Origin: Mangrovicoccus sp049603835
GTDB lineage: Bacteria; Pseudomonadota; Alphaproteobacteria; Rhodobacterales; Rhodobacteraceae
Length of the DNA: 64,000 nucleotides
Direction of reading: 5' to 3'
NCBI GenBank assembly: GCA_049603835.1
Contig: JBMYSZ010000021.1
Span: 1-64,000 of the forward strand
Shown here: positions 24,103 through 32,755 of the stretch, piece after piece
Layout: each line of letters begins with the position of its first letter
Position numbering within the stretch: position 1 is the first letter of the stretch
The notes under the pieces: generated by a model
Told to the model about the DNA's origin: nothing
What the model saw: only the letters and a program-made list of their open reading frames with translations
Databases searched by the model: none
Position numbers and translations under genes: made by a program

Positions 24103-24801
24103 ATGACCCTGACTGAGATCTTTTCCCTCTTCACCCGGCTCGATGCTGCGGCGCTCACCTTATTTGTCCTGTCCTGGCTGCTGCTTGGGCTGCGGGTAGA
24201 AACCAGCCGCTTCCGCCGCTCTTCTGTGGCGGTGATTATGGCGCGCTATCGCCGGGAATGGATGCTGCATCATATTCGGCGCGAGCCTCGGGTCTTTGAC
24301 GCGATGATCCTGGCCAGCCTGCGCGAAGGCACCGCCTTTTTCGCCTCAGCTTGCATGATCGCCTTGGGCGGGGGGCTGGCGCTGATCGGCAATACCGAGC
24401 GCCTGGCCAGCTTGACGGCGGATTTTCCAATCGAAGGCACCGCCCTCACCTGGGAAATCAAATTACTGGTGCCGCTGATCCTGGTGACAAACGCGTTTTT
24501 GAAATTCGTTTGGTCGAACCGGGTCTTTGGCTATTGCTCAGTCATGATGGGCTCGATCCCCAATGATGTCAGCGACCCGCAAGCGGAACGCCGCGCCCGC
24601 CGGGCTGGGATGCTGAATATCGAAGCAGCCAAAGCGTTTAATCGCGGGCTGAGATCAACTTATTTTGCTTTGGGCTCGCTCGCCTGGCTTTTGGGGGCCG
24701 TGCCCTTCATCATGGCCACAAGCCTAACCGCCCTGACCATTTGGCACCGGGAATTCGCCTCGAAATCCCGCCGGGTATTGCTAGAGGACCCAAGCGAATG
24801 A
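24103..24801 (+). CDS. DUF599 family membrane protein
   Basis: 232 residues with four predicted transmembrane helices (about 15-35, 75-95, 120-140 and 190-215). The charged stretch MARYRREWMLHHIRREPRVFDA and the SIPNDVSD motif are typical of the DUF599 family of bacterial inner-membrane proteins. Function is unknown. Its stop codon overlaps the start of the next small exported protein (ATGA), suggesting the two are made together. It is divergent from glcD. Confidence 0.85.
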   Translation: MTLTEIFSLFTRLDAAALTLFVLSWLLLGLRVETSRFRRSSVAVIMARYRREWMLHHIRREPRVFDAMILASLREGTAFFASACMIALGGGLALIGNTERLASLTADFPIEGTALTWEIKLLVPLILVTNAFLKFVWSNRVFGYCSVMMGSIPNDVSDPQAERRARRAGMLNIEAAKAFNRGLRSTYFALGSLAWLLGAVPFIMATSLTALTIWHREFASKSRRVLLEDPSE

Positions 24802-25151
24802 TCCGCTCCGCTGTCTTAGTCACCTTGCTGGCCGCAAGCCCGGCTCTGGCCGATCTGCCGGTGATTGAGGCCGCCAAAGCGACGCCGCTGGGATCGGGGC
24901 AAACCCGCATCGATGTGACCCTGCGCCATCCAGATACGGGATGGGATCATTACGCCAATGGTTGGACCGTCTATTCTGAAAGCGGCGCGGTTTTGGGCCA
25001 TCGCGAATTGCTGCATCCGCATGTGCAAGAACAGCCTTTCACACGCAGCCTGACCCTAAGTTTGCCCGACGGCCTCAGCACGGTTTTGATCAAAGCCCAA
25101 TGCCTGATTGACGGCGAAACCCCGAACGCCTTCCGCTTAACCGTGAAGTAA
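24798..25151 (+). CDS. Small exported protein of unknown function
   Basis: 117 residues with a signal peptide (MIRSAVLVTLLAASPALA) and a mature part that reads as a beta-rich domain (TRIDVTLRHPDTGWDHYANGW). One cysteine is present (residue 106), so there is no internal disulfide. The start is fixed by the ATGA overlap with the DUF599 gene. It is expected in the periplasm. The conserved-looking HPDTGWDHYA segment suggests a family protein, but I cannot name it. Confidence 0.72.
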   Translation: MIRSAVLVTLLAASPALADLPVIEAAKATPLGSGQTRIDVTLRHPDTGWDHYANGWTVYSESGAVLGHRELLHPHVQEQPFTRSLTLSLPDGLSTVLIKAQCLIDGETPNAFRLTVK

Positions 25152-25206
25152 TCGCAAAACGCGCCGGGCCGACCAGAAACTCGGAACATATCTCTGTAAA
25201 AGGCGT

Positions 25207-25223
25207 GCGGGCCCCCGGCCCGC
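25207..25223. terminator. Short GC hairpin between convergent genes
   Basis: GCGGGC pairs with GCCCGC across a five-base loop, followed on the plus strand by TCCGTTTGGTT. It lies between the convergent ends of the small exported protein and the GATase-like gene and could serve as a weak terminator. Confidence 0.4.
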
Positions 25224-25247
25224 TCCGTTTGGTTAAGGGGGACTGAC

Positions 25248-27338
25248 TTAGCCGATGCGCGCCCGGCGGCGTCGCCCTTCCAAAAGCCAAGCCCCAATCA
25301 CAAGCCCCGCCGCCACCAGCAAATAGGCCCAGGCGGGCAGCAATGGGAAGATCCGCACATCGGCGGTGATATAGGCGTCTCGCGGGGTGATCCCGATCCA
25401 GCCCCGGCCTGCCGCTGGCCGCCCCGTACGGATATCCCGCAGCCGAGGCACACCATCTTCCAAAGCGGCAACGCCCCCGCGCTGCGACGCCAGAACCGGC
25501 GCGACCGCCGCGCTGCTGGCGATGGTTTCCTCAAATTCACGCGGCGCGGCAGGGCCCAAAGCGGTCACCGCCTCTTGATCCCCATCACTCACCCGGTAAA
25601 GCCCGATCTCCGGCCCTTCGATCTGCGCTTCATAGCGGCCCGGTGTCACCTGCTCTGGGGTTACCTCTAAGACAGTGCCATCTGGGGCGGTCACGGTGAA
25701 TTGCTCGATCTCCGCCTCTAGGCTGCGGCGGATAATCGTCATGCTTTGACCATTGGTTTCGACCCAAAGTGCCTCTTCTTCCAGCTCCGGCTCTTTCATC
25801 ATCCAATGCGCCAGGCGGCGCAGCAGTTCCAGTTGCGGGCCGCCCCCCTCAAAGCCTCGGTTCCACAGCCAAGCATGATCCGAGGCCAAAAGCGCCACCC
25901 GCCCCTCGCCCACCCGGTCGAGCACCAGCAAAGGCCGCTCCTCCGGGCCGGTCATCACCACATGGCCACGCTGCGGCTCCACATCCACCATGCGGAACCA
26001 ACGACCCCAGCCCGGCCCTTCGCCCTCTTCTAGCGGTGGGGCTAAGGCGGCTAGGCCTTCGGTCACCGGATGTTTTTCACCAAGCGCGCTCACTTGCGGT
26101 CGGTAGCCTTGTTCATAGACGCCAGCGGTGGGCTCTGCGGGGATAATCTCGCTCAGAGGCGAGCGATAGATACTGGCCGCACTGGCAAAATCTGGCCCGG
26201 CGGCCAGCAGAACCGCGCCGCCATTTTCCACATATTTGCGGATATTATCGAGATAGATCAGCGGCAAGATCCCGCGCCGTTTATAGCGGTCAAAGATGAT
26301 CAGGTCGAATTCATCGATCTTTTCCAAGAACAGCTCGCGGGTGGGAAAGGCAATCAGTGAAAGCTGGTCCACCGGCACGCCATCTTGCTTTTCAGGCGGG
26401 CGCAAAATGGTGAAATGCACCAGATCCACCGCGCTATCGGATTTCAGCAAATTACGCCATGTGCGCTCGCCTGGATGCGGCTCGCCCGAGACCAGCAGCA
26501 CCCGCAGCCGGTCGCGCACCCCATTGATCCGCACCACCGCCGCATTATTGCGATCCGTCAGCTCGCCCGGCGCTTCAGCTAGGGAGAATTGGATCACATT
26601 CATCCCGCCATGGGGCAAGGTCACCGGCAAAGTCAGCTCTTGCCCGACCGGCACATCGACCTCGCGCGCATCGCCCCCATCCACCGCAACCGAGAGCCGC
26701 GCTGTCGCGCCGATATCTTCGGGCACAGCGCCTTGGTCTTCGACTTTCAGGGTCAGCTCCACCTCTTCGCCCAAAATCGCAAAGGCCGGCGCATTGGACA
26801 CGACCAACCGTCGGTCCCAGTCGCTTTGCCGCCCGGTCATCAGCAAATGCGCCGGGGCGGGCAGATCGGGCGCGGCCTCGATATCATGGATCTGACCATC
26901 GCTGATCAGCATGATCCCCGCCACCCGCGCCCGCGGCGTATCGGCCAAAAGCTCGGCCAAAGCGCCCATCATCAGACTGCCTTCATTGCCCTCACCATCG
27001 CCCAGCTCTGCCACGCGCAATTCCGTATTGGGCCGCGCCGCAACCAGCGCCTCAAGCCGGTCCAGCGCCGCCGCGGTTTGGATCGGCCGGTCGCCAATAC
27101 GTTGGCTCGCGCTCTTATCCACCACCGCTAGGATGATATCGCTGAGCGGCTCGCGCTCTTCTTGTTGCAGCGATGGGTTCGCTGCCGCCGCCAGCAAAAC
27201 CAGCGCCGCCAGACCGCGCAGCCACCAGCCCGATAGCCCTTTGATCGCCGCAAAGACCATCAGCCCGGCCGCGACCGCCGCCAAGCTCCAGATCAGCGCC
27301 CAAGGCACTAAAGGGGCGAAAATCCATTCAGATGCCAT
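25248..27338 (-). CDS. Membrane protein with GATase-like domain, MoxR cluster
   Basis: 696 residues. Two N-terminal membrane helices (about residues 12-65) are followed by a von-Willebrand-A-like region (IILAVVDKSASQR), then a central flavodoxin/class I amidotransferase-like fold (FDLIIFDRYKRRGILP, GGAVLLAAGPDFAS). The closing helix is LLPAWAYLLVAAGLVIGAWLLE. The position of the amidotransferase nucleophile has no cysteine (AAGPDFAS), so it is probably not an amidase. It is the last gene of the MoxR/DUF58/DUF4159 set, starting two bases after its upstream neighbour. Such sets are linked to envelope assembly or maturation of metal-dependent enzymes, but the exact role is unknown. Confidence 0.83.
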   Translation of the reverse strand: MASEWIFAPLVPWALIWSLAAVAAGLMVFAAIKGLSGWWLRGLAALVLLAAAANPSLQQEEREPLSDIILAVVDKSASQRIGDRPIQTAAALDRLEALVAARPNTELRVAELGDGEGNEGSLMMGALAELLADTPRARVAGIMLISDGQIHDIEAAPDLPAPAHLLMTGRQSDWDRRLVVSNAPAFAILGEEVELTLKVEDQGAVPEDIGATARLSVAVDGGDAREVDVPVGQELTLPVTLPHGGMNVIQFSLAEAPGELTDRNNAAVVRINGVRDRLRVLLVSGEPHPGERTWRNLLKSDSAVDLVHFTILRPPEKQDGVPVDQLSLIAFPTRELFLEKIDEFDLIIFDRYKRRGILPLIYLDNIRKYVENGGAVLLAAGPDFASAASIYRSPLSEIIPAEPTAGVYEQGYRPQVSALGEKHPVTEGLAALAPPLEEGEGPGWGRWFRMVDVEPQRGHVVMTGPEERPLLVLDRVGEGRVALLASDHAWLWNRGFEGGGPQLELLRRLAHWMMKEPELEEEALWVETNGQSMTIIRRSLEAEIEQFTVTAPDGTVLEVTPEQVTPGRYEAQIEGPEIGLYRVSDGDQEAVTALGPAAPREFEETIASSAAVAPVLASQRGGVAALEDGVPRLRDIRTGRPAAGRGWIGITPRDAYITADVRIFPLLPAWAYLLVAAGLVIGAWLLEGRRRRARIG

Positions 27339-27340
27339 GA

Positions 27341-30151
27341 TTATTGCCCCAATCGATCCAACAGAGCAGGCACATGGACCTGATCGGATTTATAATTGCC
27401 GGTCAGCACATGCATGACCAAATTCACCCCAAAACGATAGGCGATTTCCCTTTGGCGTTCGCCCGCATAGCCGCGCCCGACCTGAAACATGGGCGAGCGG
27501 CCATCCATGGTCGCCCAGGCCGAGGCCCAATCATTGCCGCCGATCACCACCGGCGTGACACCGTCATTCAGATTGCGAAATGGCACGCCATCCACTTGTT
27601 CCGCATCGCTGGGCGCGGCCTCGACCCAAACTTGGCGGCTATTATAGCGGCCAGGGAAATCTTGTAGCAGATAAAAGGTCCGGGTCAGGACATGGTCTTC
27701 GGGGATCGGCTCTAGCGGCGGAATATCCAGCCCGCGCGCAATGGCCTGCAAGCGGCGACTTTCCGCAGAGCCGCCAGAAAGCCCACCAATATCCGCATCG
27801 CGCGTGTCAAACAGGATCATGCCGCCTTTGCGCAAATAGCGGTTGAGTTTGCCATAGGCCTCAGAAGACGGCAGCGGTTGATCCGCCGAGATCGGCCAAT
27901 AGAGAAACGGAAAGAAAGACAGCTCATCCCGTTCCAGATCCACCCCCAGCGGAGCGGCGGGCTCAATCGAGGTCCGCGCGTAAAGCACATCTGAAAGCCC
28001 ATTCAACCCGGCACGCGCCACGTCATCCAGCCCCGGATCTCCTGTGATCACATGGGCCAGCACCACTTCGGCGGTGGCAGCCAAAGCCAGATCCAAAGCC
28101 TCCTGATCCGTTTGCGCCTGCACCGGGCTGGGCGTCACATGCAGCGCGACCAGCCCCAGCAGAAGCGCCCCAGCCATCACCGGACCAGAGCGGCGGCGCA
28201 GGCTCAGCTTGCCCGAGAGCCACAGAGACGCCAGCAGATCGGCAAAGAGCAGCAGCAGCGCAAAGCTTAGGAAAAAGCCCTTCAACAAGGTTTCTTTCGC
28301 CACTTCCATCCCTTCCACCGCGATACGATCAGGCCAGCGCGTCGGGGTCAGGCTATCCTCTGCCCCAAGCACATTTAGCGCGATGCGCAGATCTTCGCCC
28401 GCATAAAGCCCCGGCGGCAGATCCGGCCCCAAAACCGGCTGGGCCAAAACCGGGCCATCAATGCCGCCCATAATTCCCGCCTCGGTCAAACGGCCAAAAG
28501 CGTCTAGGGTTTCTTCGAGCTGCCAAACCGTGCCTTGCAGCTGCGCGGCTGTGGGGCTGGTGGGCCGGGTCGAAATTGCCAACCGTTCCAGCAGTTGCAC
28601 GAAGAGGCCCGATAGCGGAAGGCTCGACCATTCCGCATTCGCCGTCACATGGACCAACACAACCTGCCCCTCGCCCAGCATACGGCGGGTGATCAGCGGT
28701 GTGCCATCGGTCAAAGCGGCTATCGTGCGCTCGGCCAATTCCGGGTCGGGCTGGGCCAGAACTTGGGCCGTCACATGCACATCGCTCGGCACGGGCAGCC
28801 CATAGAAAGGCGACTCCTCGGCAAAGGGTTGCAGGCTTTTCGGAGCGCCCCAGCTCATAGCGCCGCCAACACTGCGGCCGCCGACACGCAAGCGCACCGG
28901 CATCAGCGGGTCAAGCGCGTCGCGGCTCACATCGCTCGCGGCCAGGCGCGGCCCGGCAAAGCGCAGCAACAGCCCGCCCGCCTCGACCCATTCCGCCAGT
29001 GCCTGTTCTTCGGCCTCGGCCAGTCGGGCCACATCGGCAAAGATGATCACATCGGGATTGGCTTGCAGCACATCGACCATCGAACCCTGCAACAGATCGG
29101 CCGTGGGGGCCAAAGCCTGTTCGAGGTAATGCAAAGGCGAGAGCAGCTCAAAAGCCTCGTCACTGGCCCGCCCGGCGAACAGCGCGACTTCGCGGCGGCG
29201 CAAACTGTCATCGGTCAGCGACACAGCCGCGGCAGAGCGCTCGGCCTCTATCTCAAACCGGGTCAAGCGATTGCGCAATTCCGCAGGCAGGCTTAGCGCC
29301 AGATCCGCCGCCAAAGCGCCGCCTTCAAAGCGAAGCTCTTCGCGCACCAGCACCCGTTCTATGCCATTGGGATCCGTACCACGACCGATCACCGTCACCA
29401 TATCATTGGGACCGGGCCAAGAGCGCAGCGCAGTCAAGGCGATGTCGCCCTCCTCAAATCGCGCCGGTGTCAGGCCTTGCACCGGGCGCGGGCTTTCAAA
29501 AATGCGCACCTGCCCTGCCGCTTCGAATTGCGCCAGCAACGCCGCATGATCCGCCCCATCGGGCCGGTTTGAATGATCGAGCCCGTCAGACAGCCAGAAT
29601 GTATCAAATCGCTGCCCCGCAAGCATTTCCGAAAAACGCGCCAGATCTTCGGCTTGCGGCAGCCAAGGATTGGGTTTGAGCCCTGGCAAACCGCTTAGCC
29701 AAGTTTCCGCCGATTGAAATGGCAGATCCTCGGTCGGCAAATCGGTCAGCACTGCTAAGGCGACCGGGCGGCCTTCGCGCCCCGCTTCGGTCAAAGCGGC
29801 TTCGACCCGCTCCATCCGGCGCGGCCAATCCCGCGCATCGGCCCATGTGCCATCCAGCACGATCAGCAAAGGCCCCGTCCCCGGCTGGCTTTGCTGCGGG
29901 TTCAGCACCGGCCCGGCAAAGCCCAAAATCACCAAAGCCACCGCTGCCATGCGCAGCAAGAGCAGCCACCAAGGAGTGCGGTCACTTTGCACCTCGTCAT
30001 CGGCCAGGCCCAATAGCAGCGCCACGCCAGGAAATTTCCGCCGGATCGGCGCAGGCGGCACGGCCCGCAAGATCACCCACAGCAAAGGCAGCGCCAAAAG
30101 CGCCAGCAGAAGAAACGGAGAGGTAAACCCTAAGGCACCCAATTGCAGCAT
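27341..30151 (-). CDS. BatA-like / DUF4159 membrane protein, MoxR cluster
   Basis: 936 residues from the ATG at 30151, which overlaps the DUF58 stop by one base (TGATG). The N-terminus is the aerotolerance-regulator (BatA) membrane unit: SPFLLLALLALPLLWVILR, then PPAPIRRKFPG, a second helix and an IVLDGTWADARDW VWA-like segment. A helix near residue 630 leads to the C-terminal DUF4159 domain (FPFLYWPISADQPLP, GGMILFDTRDAD, HVLTRTFYLLQDFPGRY). The N-terminal part is probably a periplasm-facing VWA-like scaffold for the MoxR ATPase. The longer open reading to 30223 would place 24 residues before the membrane anchor and is rejected. Confidence 0.87.
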   Translation of the reverse strand: MLQLGALGFTSPFLLLALLALPLLWVILRAVPPAPIRRKFPGVALLLGLADDEVQSDRTPWWLLLLRMAAVALVILGFAGPVLNPQQSQPGTGPLLIVLDGTWADARDWPRRMERVEAALTEAGREGRPVALAVLTDLPTEDLPFQSAETWLSGLPGLKPNPWLPQAEDLARFSEMLAGQRFDTFWLSDGLDHSNRPDGADHAALLAQFEAAGQVRIFESPRPVQGLTPARFEEGDIALTALRSWPGPNDMVTVIGRGTDPNGIERVLVREELRFEGGALAADLALSLPAELRNRLTRFEIEAERSAAAVSLTDDSLRRREVALFAGRASDEAFELLSPLHYLEQALAPTADLLQGSMVDVLQANPDVIIFADVARLAEAEEQALAEWVEAGGLLLRFAGPRLAASDVSRDALDPLMPVRLRVGGRSVGGAMSWGAPKSLQPFAEESPFYGLPVPSDVHVTAQVLAQPDPELAERTIAALTDGTPLITRRMLGEGQVVLVHVTANAEWSSLPLSGLFVQLLERLAISTRPTSPTAAQLQGTVWQLEETLDAFGRLTEAGIMGGIDGPVLAQPVLGPDLPPGLYAGEDLRIALNVLGAEDSLTPTRWPDRIAVEGMEVAKETLLKGFFLSFALLLLFADLLASLWLSGKLSLRRRSGPVMAGALLLGLVALHVTPSPVQAQTDQEALDLALAATAEVVLAHVITGDPGLDDVARAGLNGLSDVLYARTSIEPAAPLGVDLERDELSFFPFLYWPISADQPLPSSEAYGKLNRYLRKGGMILFDTRDADIGGLSGGSAESRRLQAIARGLDIPPLEPIPEDHVLTRTFYLLQDFPGRYNSRQVWVEAAPSDAEQVDGVPFRNLNDGVTPVVIGGNDWASAWATMDGRSPMFQVGRGYAGERQREIAYRFGVNLVMHVLTGNYKSDQVHVPALLDRLGQ

Positions 30152-31026
30152 CAGCGAGTTTGCTCCATCGCGCGGTAAAGCCAGAGTAGCGCAGATTGCG
30201 CGCTTTCCCCAGTGTGGTGACAATGAAATTGCCAGCCTGTTAACCTTGCTAGGCTGATCAGGCGGTCTTTGCGTTCGGCCAGGCGCTCTAGATAGCGGTC
30301 GCGCAGGCCTCCGGCTTGTTGGGTTTCATGGGTGATACCACCGCCCATACTTTCAAATACCGTGCGCCCGTCATAAGGAAAGGCCTCTTCCTCGGGATCC
30401 AGCACCATGAGCATCGCGCCGCGCACGCCGCGATCAGCTGCTTGGGTCAAGGCGGCCTCCACCTGGTCCAGCGGGCCGAGGAAATCCGACACGAAAAGCG
30501 CGCGGGATTTCGGTAGCATGCCCGTGATATCCGGCGCGCCAAAATCGCCAGCGCCGCTGTCATTCAAAAGCCCGGCAGCAAGCCGCAAAAGCTGCACCTC
30601 ACCGATGCGCGGCGGGGTGGTCAGACCGGTCAGCCCCACCCTTTCGCCCCCGCGCAACAGCAAGATCGCAACCGCCATGGCCAAAGACCGGGCCCGATCT
30701 ACTTTGGGCTGCACGGATTTCGAAGCAAATTGCATCGACTGCGCCCCATCCACCCAGATCAGCACGGTTTGGCTGGCCTGCCATTCCCGCTCGCGGATGA
30801 AATGCTGGTCAGAGCGGGCGGAGCGACGCCAATCCACCAGACGCGCTTCGTCCGAGGGCTGAGCCGGGCGATATTGCCAGAACTCATCGCCGACACCTGG
30901 ACGGCGCCGCCCATGTTCGCCCAGCATGACCGTCGCCGCCAGATGCTCTGCATCCGCCAAAAGCGGCGGCAAAGGCCCAGCAAGAGCCTCCGCCTCACCG
31001 CGCAAATCTGAAGGGGTTTGGGTCAC
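30151..31026 (-). CDS. DUF58 domain-containing protein
   Basis: 291 residues. The DUF58 signature region is clear: RPAQPSDEARLVDWRRSARSD near residue 55, followed by a VWA-like fold with VLIWVDGAQSM and the later VSDFLGPLDQVE. DUF58 proteins are standard partners of MoxR AAA+ ATPases. The start is a GTG overlapping the MoxR stop (GTGA). It lacks the N-terminal membrane helices some DUF58 proteins have and is therefore likely cytoplasmic. It is the second gene of the four-gene cluster. Confidence 0.9.
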   Translation of the reverse strand: MTQTPSDLRGEAEALAGPLPPLLADAEHLAATVMLGEHGRRRPGVGDEFWQYRPAQPSDEARLVDWRRSARSDQHFIREREWQASQTVLIWVDGAQSMQFASKSVQPKVDRARSLAMAVAILLLRGGERVGLTGLTTPPRIGEVQLLRLAAGLLNDSGAGDFGAPDITGMLPKSRALFVSDFLGPLDQVEAALTQAADRGVRGAMLMVLDPEEEAFPYDGRTVFESMGGGITHETQQAGGLRDRYLERLAERKDRLISLARLTGWQFHCHHTGESAQSALLWLYRAMEQTR

Positions 31027-32030
31027 GCTGCGGCCTCGACCTTTGTGGTCAGAGCGGCGACTTGTTCGATCACCGAGGTCAGGCTTTCACCGCGCGCCCG
31101 TGCCGCAAAGGTCAGCTGCATGCGGTGGATCAGCACCGGCACTGCCATGCGCGCCACATCCTCGGCCGTTGGCACCAAGCGCCCCTCTAGCAAAGCCTGA
31201 GCCCGCACGGTCAACATCAAAGCCTGCGCCGCGCGCGGGCCTGGGCCCCAGCTGACGCTTTCCTTGACGATCTGCGCCGCCGTGGGATCCTCGGGACGGC
31301 AGGCGCGCACCAGATCCAAGATCATTTCCACCACGGCCTCCCCCACGGGCATCCTGCGCAGCAAGGTTTGGGCAGCTTGCAGCTTTGCCGGGTCGAATTC
31401 CTGAGTGGAAACCGCCTCTTCCACCCCGGTGGTGGCCATCAGAATATCGCGTTCGGTGTCGCGATCAGGGTTTTTCACATCGATCTGCACCAAAAAGCGG
31501 TCAAGCTGCGCCTCGGGCAGCGGATAGGTGCCCTCTTGCTCGATGGGGTTTTGCGTCGCCAAGACGTGGAAAGGCGGCCCAAGCGGATGTTCAGAGCCCG
31601 CTACAGTCACATGTTTTTCCTGCATCGCTTGTAGCAGCGCAGATTGCGTGCGCGGGCTGGCCCGGTTGATTTCATCGGCCATCAGCAGCTGGCAGAATAC
31701 CGGCCCCTTGATAAAGCGAAAGCTGCGGCTGCCATCTTCTGCGGTTTCCAGAACTTCCGAGCCCAAAATATCGGCAGGCATCAAATCCGGGGTGAACTGG
31801 ATGCGCGCCCCATCGAGCCCCATAACCGTGGATAGCGTGTCCACCAGCCGGGTCTTGCCCAGGCCCGGCAAACCAATCAGCAAACCATGACCGCCACATA
31901 AAAGCGCGGCCAAAGTCAGATCGACCACCCGCTCTTGCCCTATGAAACGTTTGGTAATGCTGGCCTTGGCGGCGGCCAAATGGCCCCCAAGATCCTCGAT
32001 CTCGGCTACCAAATCCTGTGCATCGGCCAT
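31023..32030 (-). CDS. MoxR-family AAA+ ATPase
   Basis: 335 residues. Walker A is GLPGLGKT, Walker B is LLMADEIN, sensor 1 lies in ATQNPIEQEGTYPLPEAQLDRF, the diagnostic MoxR block. MoxR ATPases act as chaperones in assembling or activating protein complexes together with VWA-domain partners, here the three genes downstream. The ATG has GGAGA six bases upstream. It is the first gene of the cluster and begins about 60 bp from the DUF1285 gene on the other strand, so the promoter lies in a short divergent region. Confidence 0.94.
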   Translation of the reverse strand: MADAQDLVAEIEDLGGHLAAAKASITKRFIGQERVVDLTLAALLCGGHGLLIGLPGLGKTRLVDTLSTVMGLDGARIQFTPDLMPADILGSEVLETAEDGSRSFRFIKGPVFCQLLMADEINRASPRTQSALLQAMQEKHVTVAGSEHPLGPPFHVLATQNPIEQEGTYPLPEAQLDRFLVQIDVKNPDRDTERDILMATTGVEEAVSTQEFDPAKLQAAQTLLRRMPVGEAVVEMILDLVRACRPEDPTAAQIVKESVSWGPGPRAAQALMLTVRAQALLEGRLVPTAEDVARMAVPVLIHRMQLTFAARARGESLTSVIEQVAALTTKVEAAA

Positions 32031-32090
32031 GACATTCTCCGTCTATGTGATAGATAGGTCCACTAGAGCGAGTTATCGTCGCTAATTCAA

Positions 32091-32693
32091 ATGGCAAAAA
32101 GCATGTGTGCACACAACCTCGTGAAGCCCTCGGCAGAGTCGCTCATGGCCTCTGCCCAAGCGGCAAGTAAAAAGGGGCTCCCCCCGGTTCATCTATGGAA
32201 TCCGCCATTTTGCGGTGACTTAGACATGAAAATAGCCCGCGATGGCACTTGGTTTTACCAAGGTACTCCCATTGGGCGGCAAAAGATGGTCAAGTTATTT
32301 TCGACTATTTTACGTAAGGACGGCAATGATTATTTCCTGGTGACCCCGGTGGAAAAGGTCGGAATCACCGTCGAAGATGCCCCTTTTCTGGCGGTAGATT
32401 TTTCGGTCACAAATTCCGGACCTGCCCAAATTTTGACCTTTCGCACCAGTTTGGGGGATGAGGTCGAGGCCGGGCCAGAAGCGCCGATCCGTGTCGAAAT
32501 CGACCCGGCGGGGCAACCCTCGCCTTATGTGCTGATCCGCAGCAATCTAGAGGCGCTGATCGATCGCAAAAGTTTCTATCGCTTGGTGGAACTTGGCGAA
32601 ATCCAGACCCAAGACGGGCAAGATTGGTTCGGCGTGCAGTCTCATGGCGCCTTTTTCTCGATTATCGAAGCGGAAGCTTTGCAAGCGCTTTAA
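32091..32693 (+). CDS. DUF1285 domain-containing protein
   Basis: 200 residues if read from 32091. The family core starts at PPVHLWNPPFCGDLDMKIARDG and includes TPIGRQKMVKLFSTILR and VTPVEKVGI, typical of DUF1285 proteins of alphaproteobacteria. These are small cytoplasmic beta-barrel-like proteins with no established function. The start is uncertain: ATGs at 32091, 32103 and 32145 all lack a strong ribosome site. It is divergent from the MoxR cluster. In many alphaproteobacterial genomes DUF1285 genes sit next to moxR; I recall this but cannot check it here. Confidence 0.83.
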   Translation: MAKSMCAHNLVKPSAESLMASAQAASKKGLPPVHLWNPPFCGDLDMKIARDGTWFYQGTPIGRQKMVKLFSTILRKDGNDYFLVTPVEKVGITVEDAPFLAVDFSVTNSGPAQILTFRTSLGDEVEAGPEAPIRVEIDPAGQPSPYVLIRSNLEALIDRKSFYRLVELGEIQTQDGQDWFGVQSHGAFFSIIEAEALQAL

Positions 32694-32755
32694 ACTCGTC
32701 TCAACTATCTTTGCGCTAAGGCTTCTCGCGTCTATGGACGTGAAAGGTTGATGAT

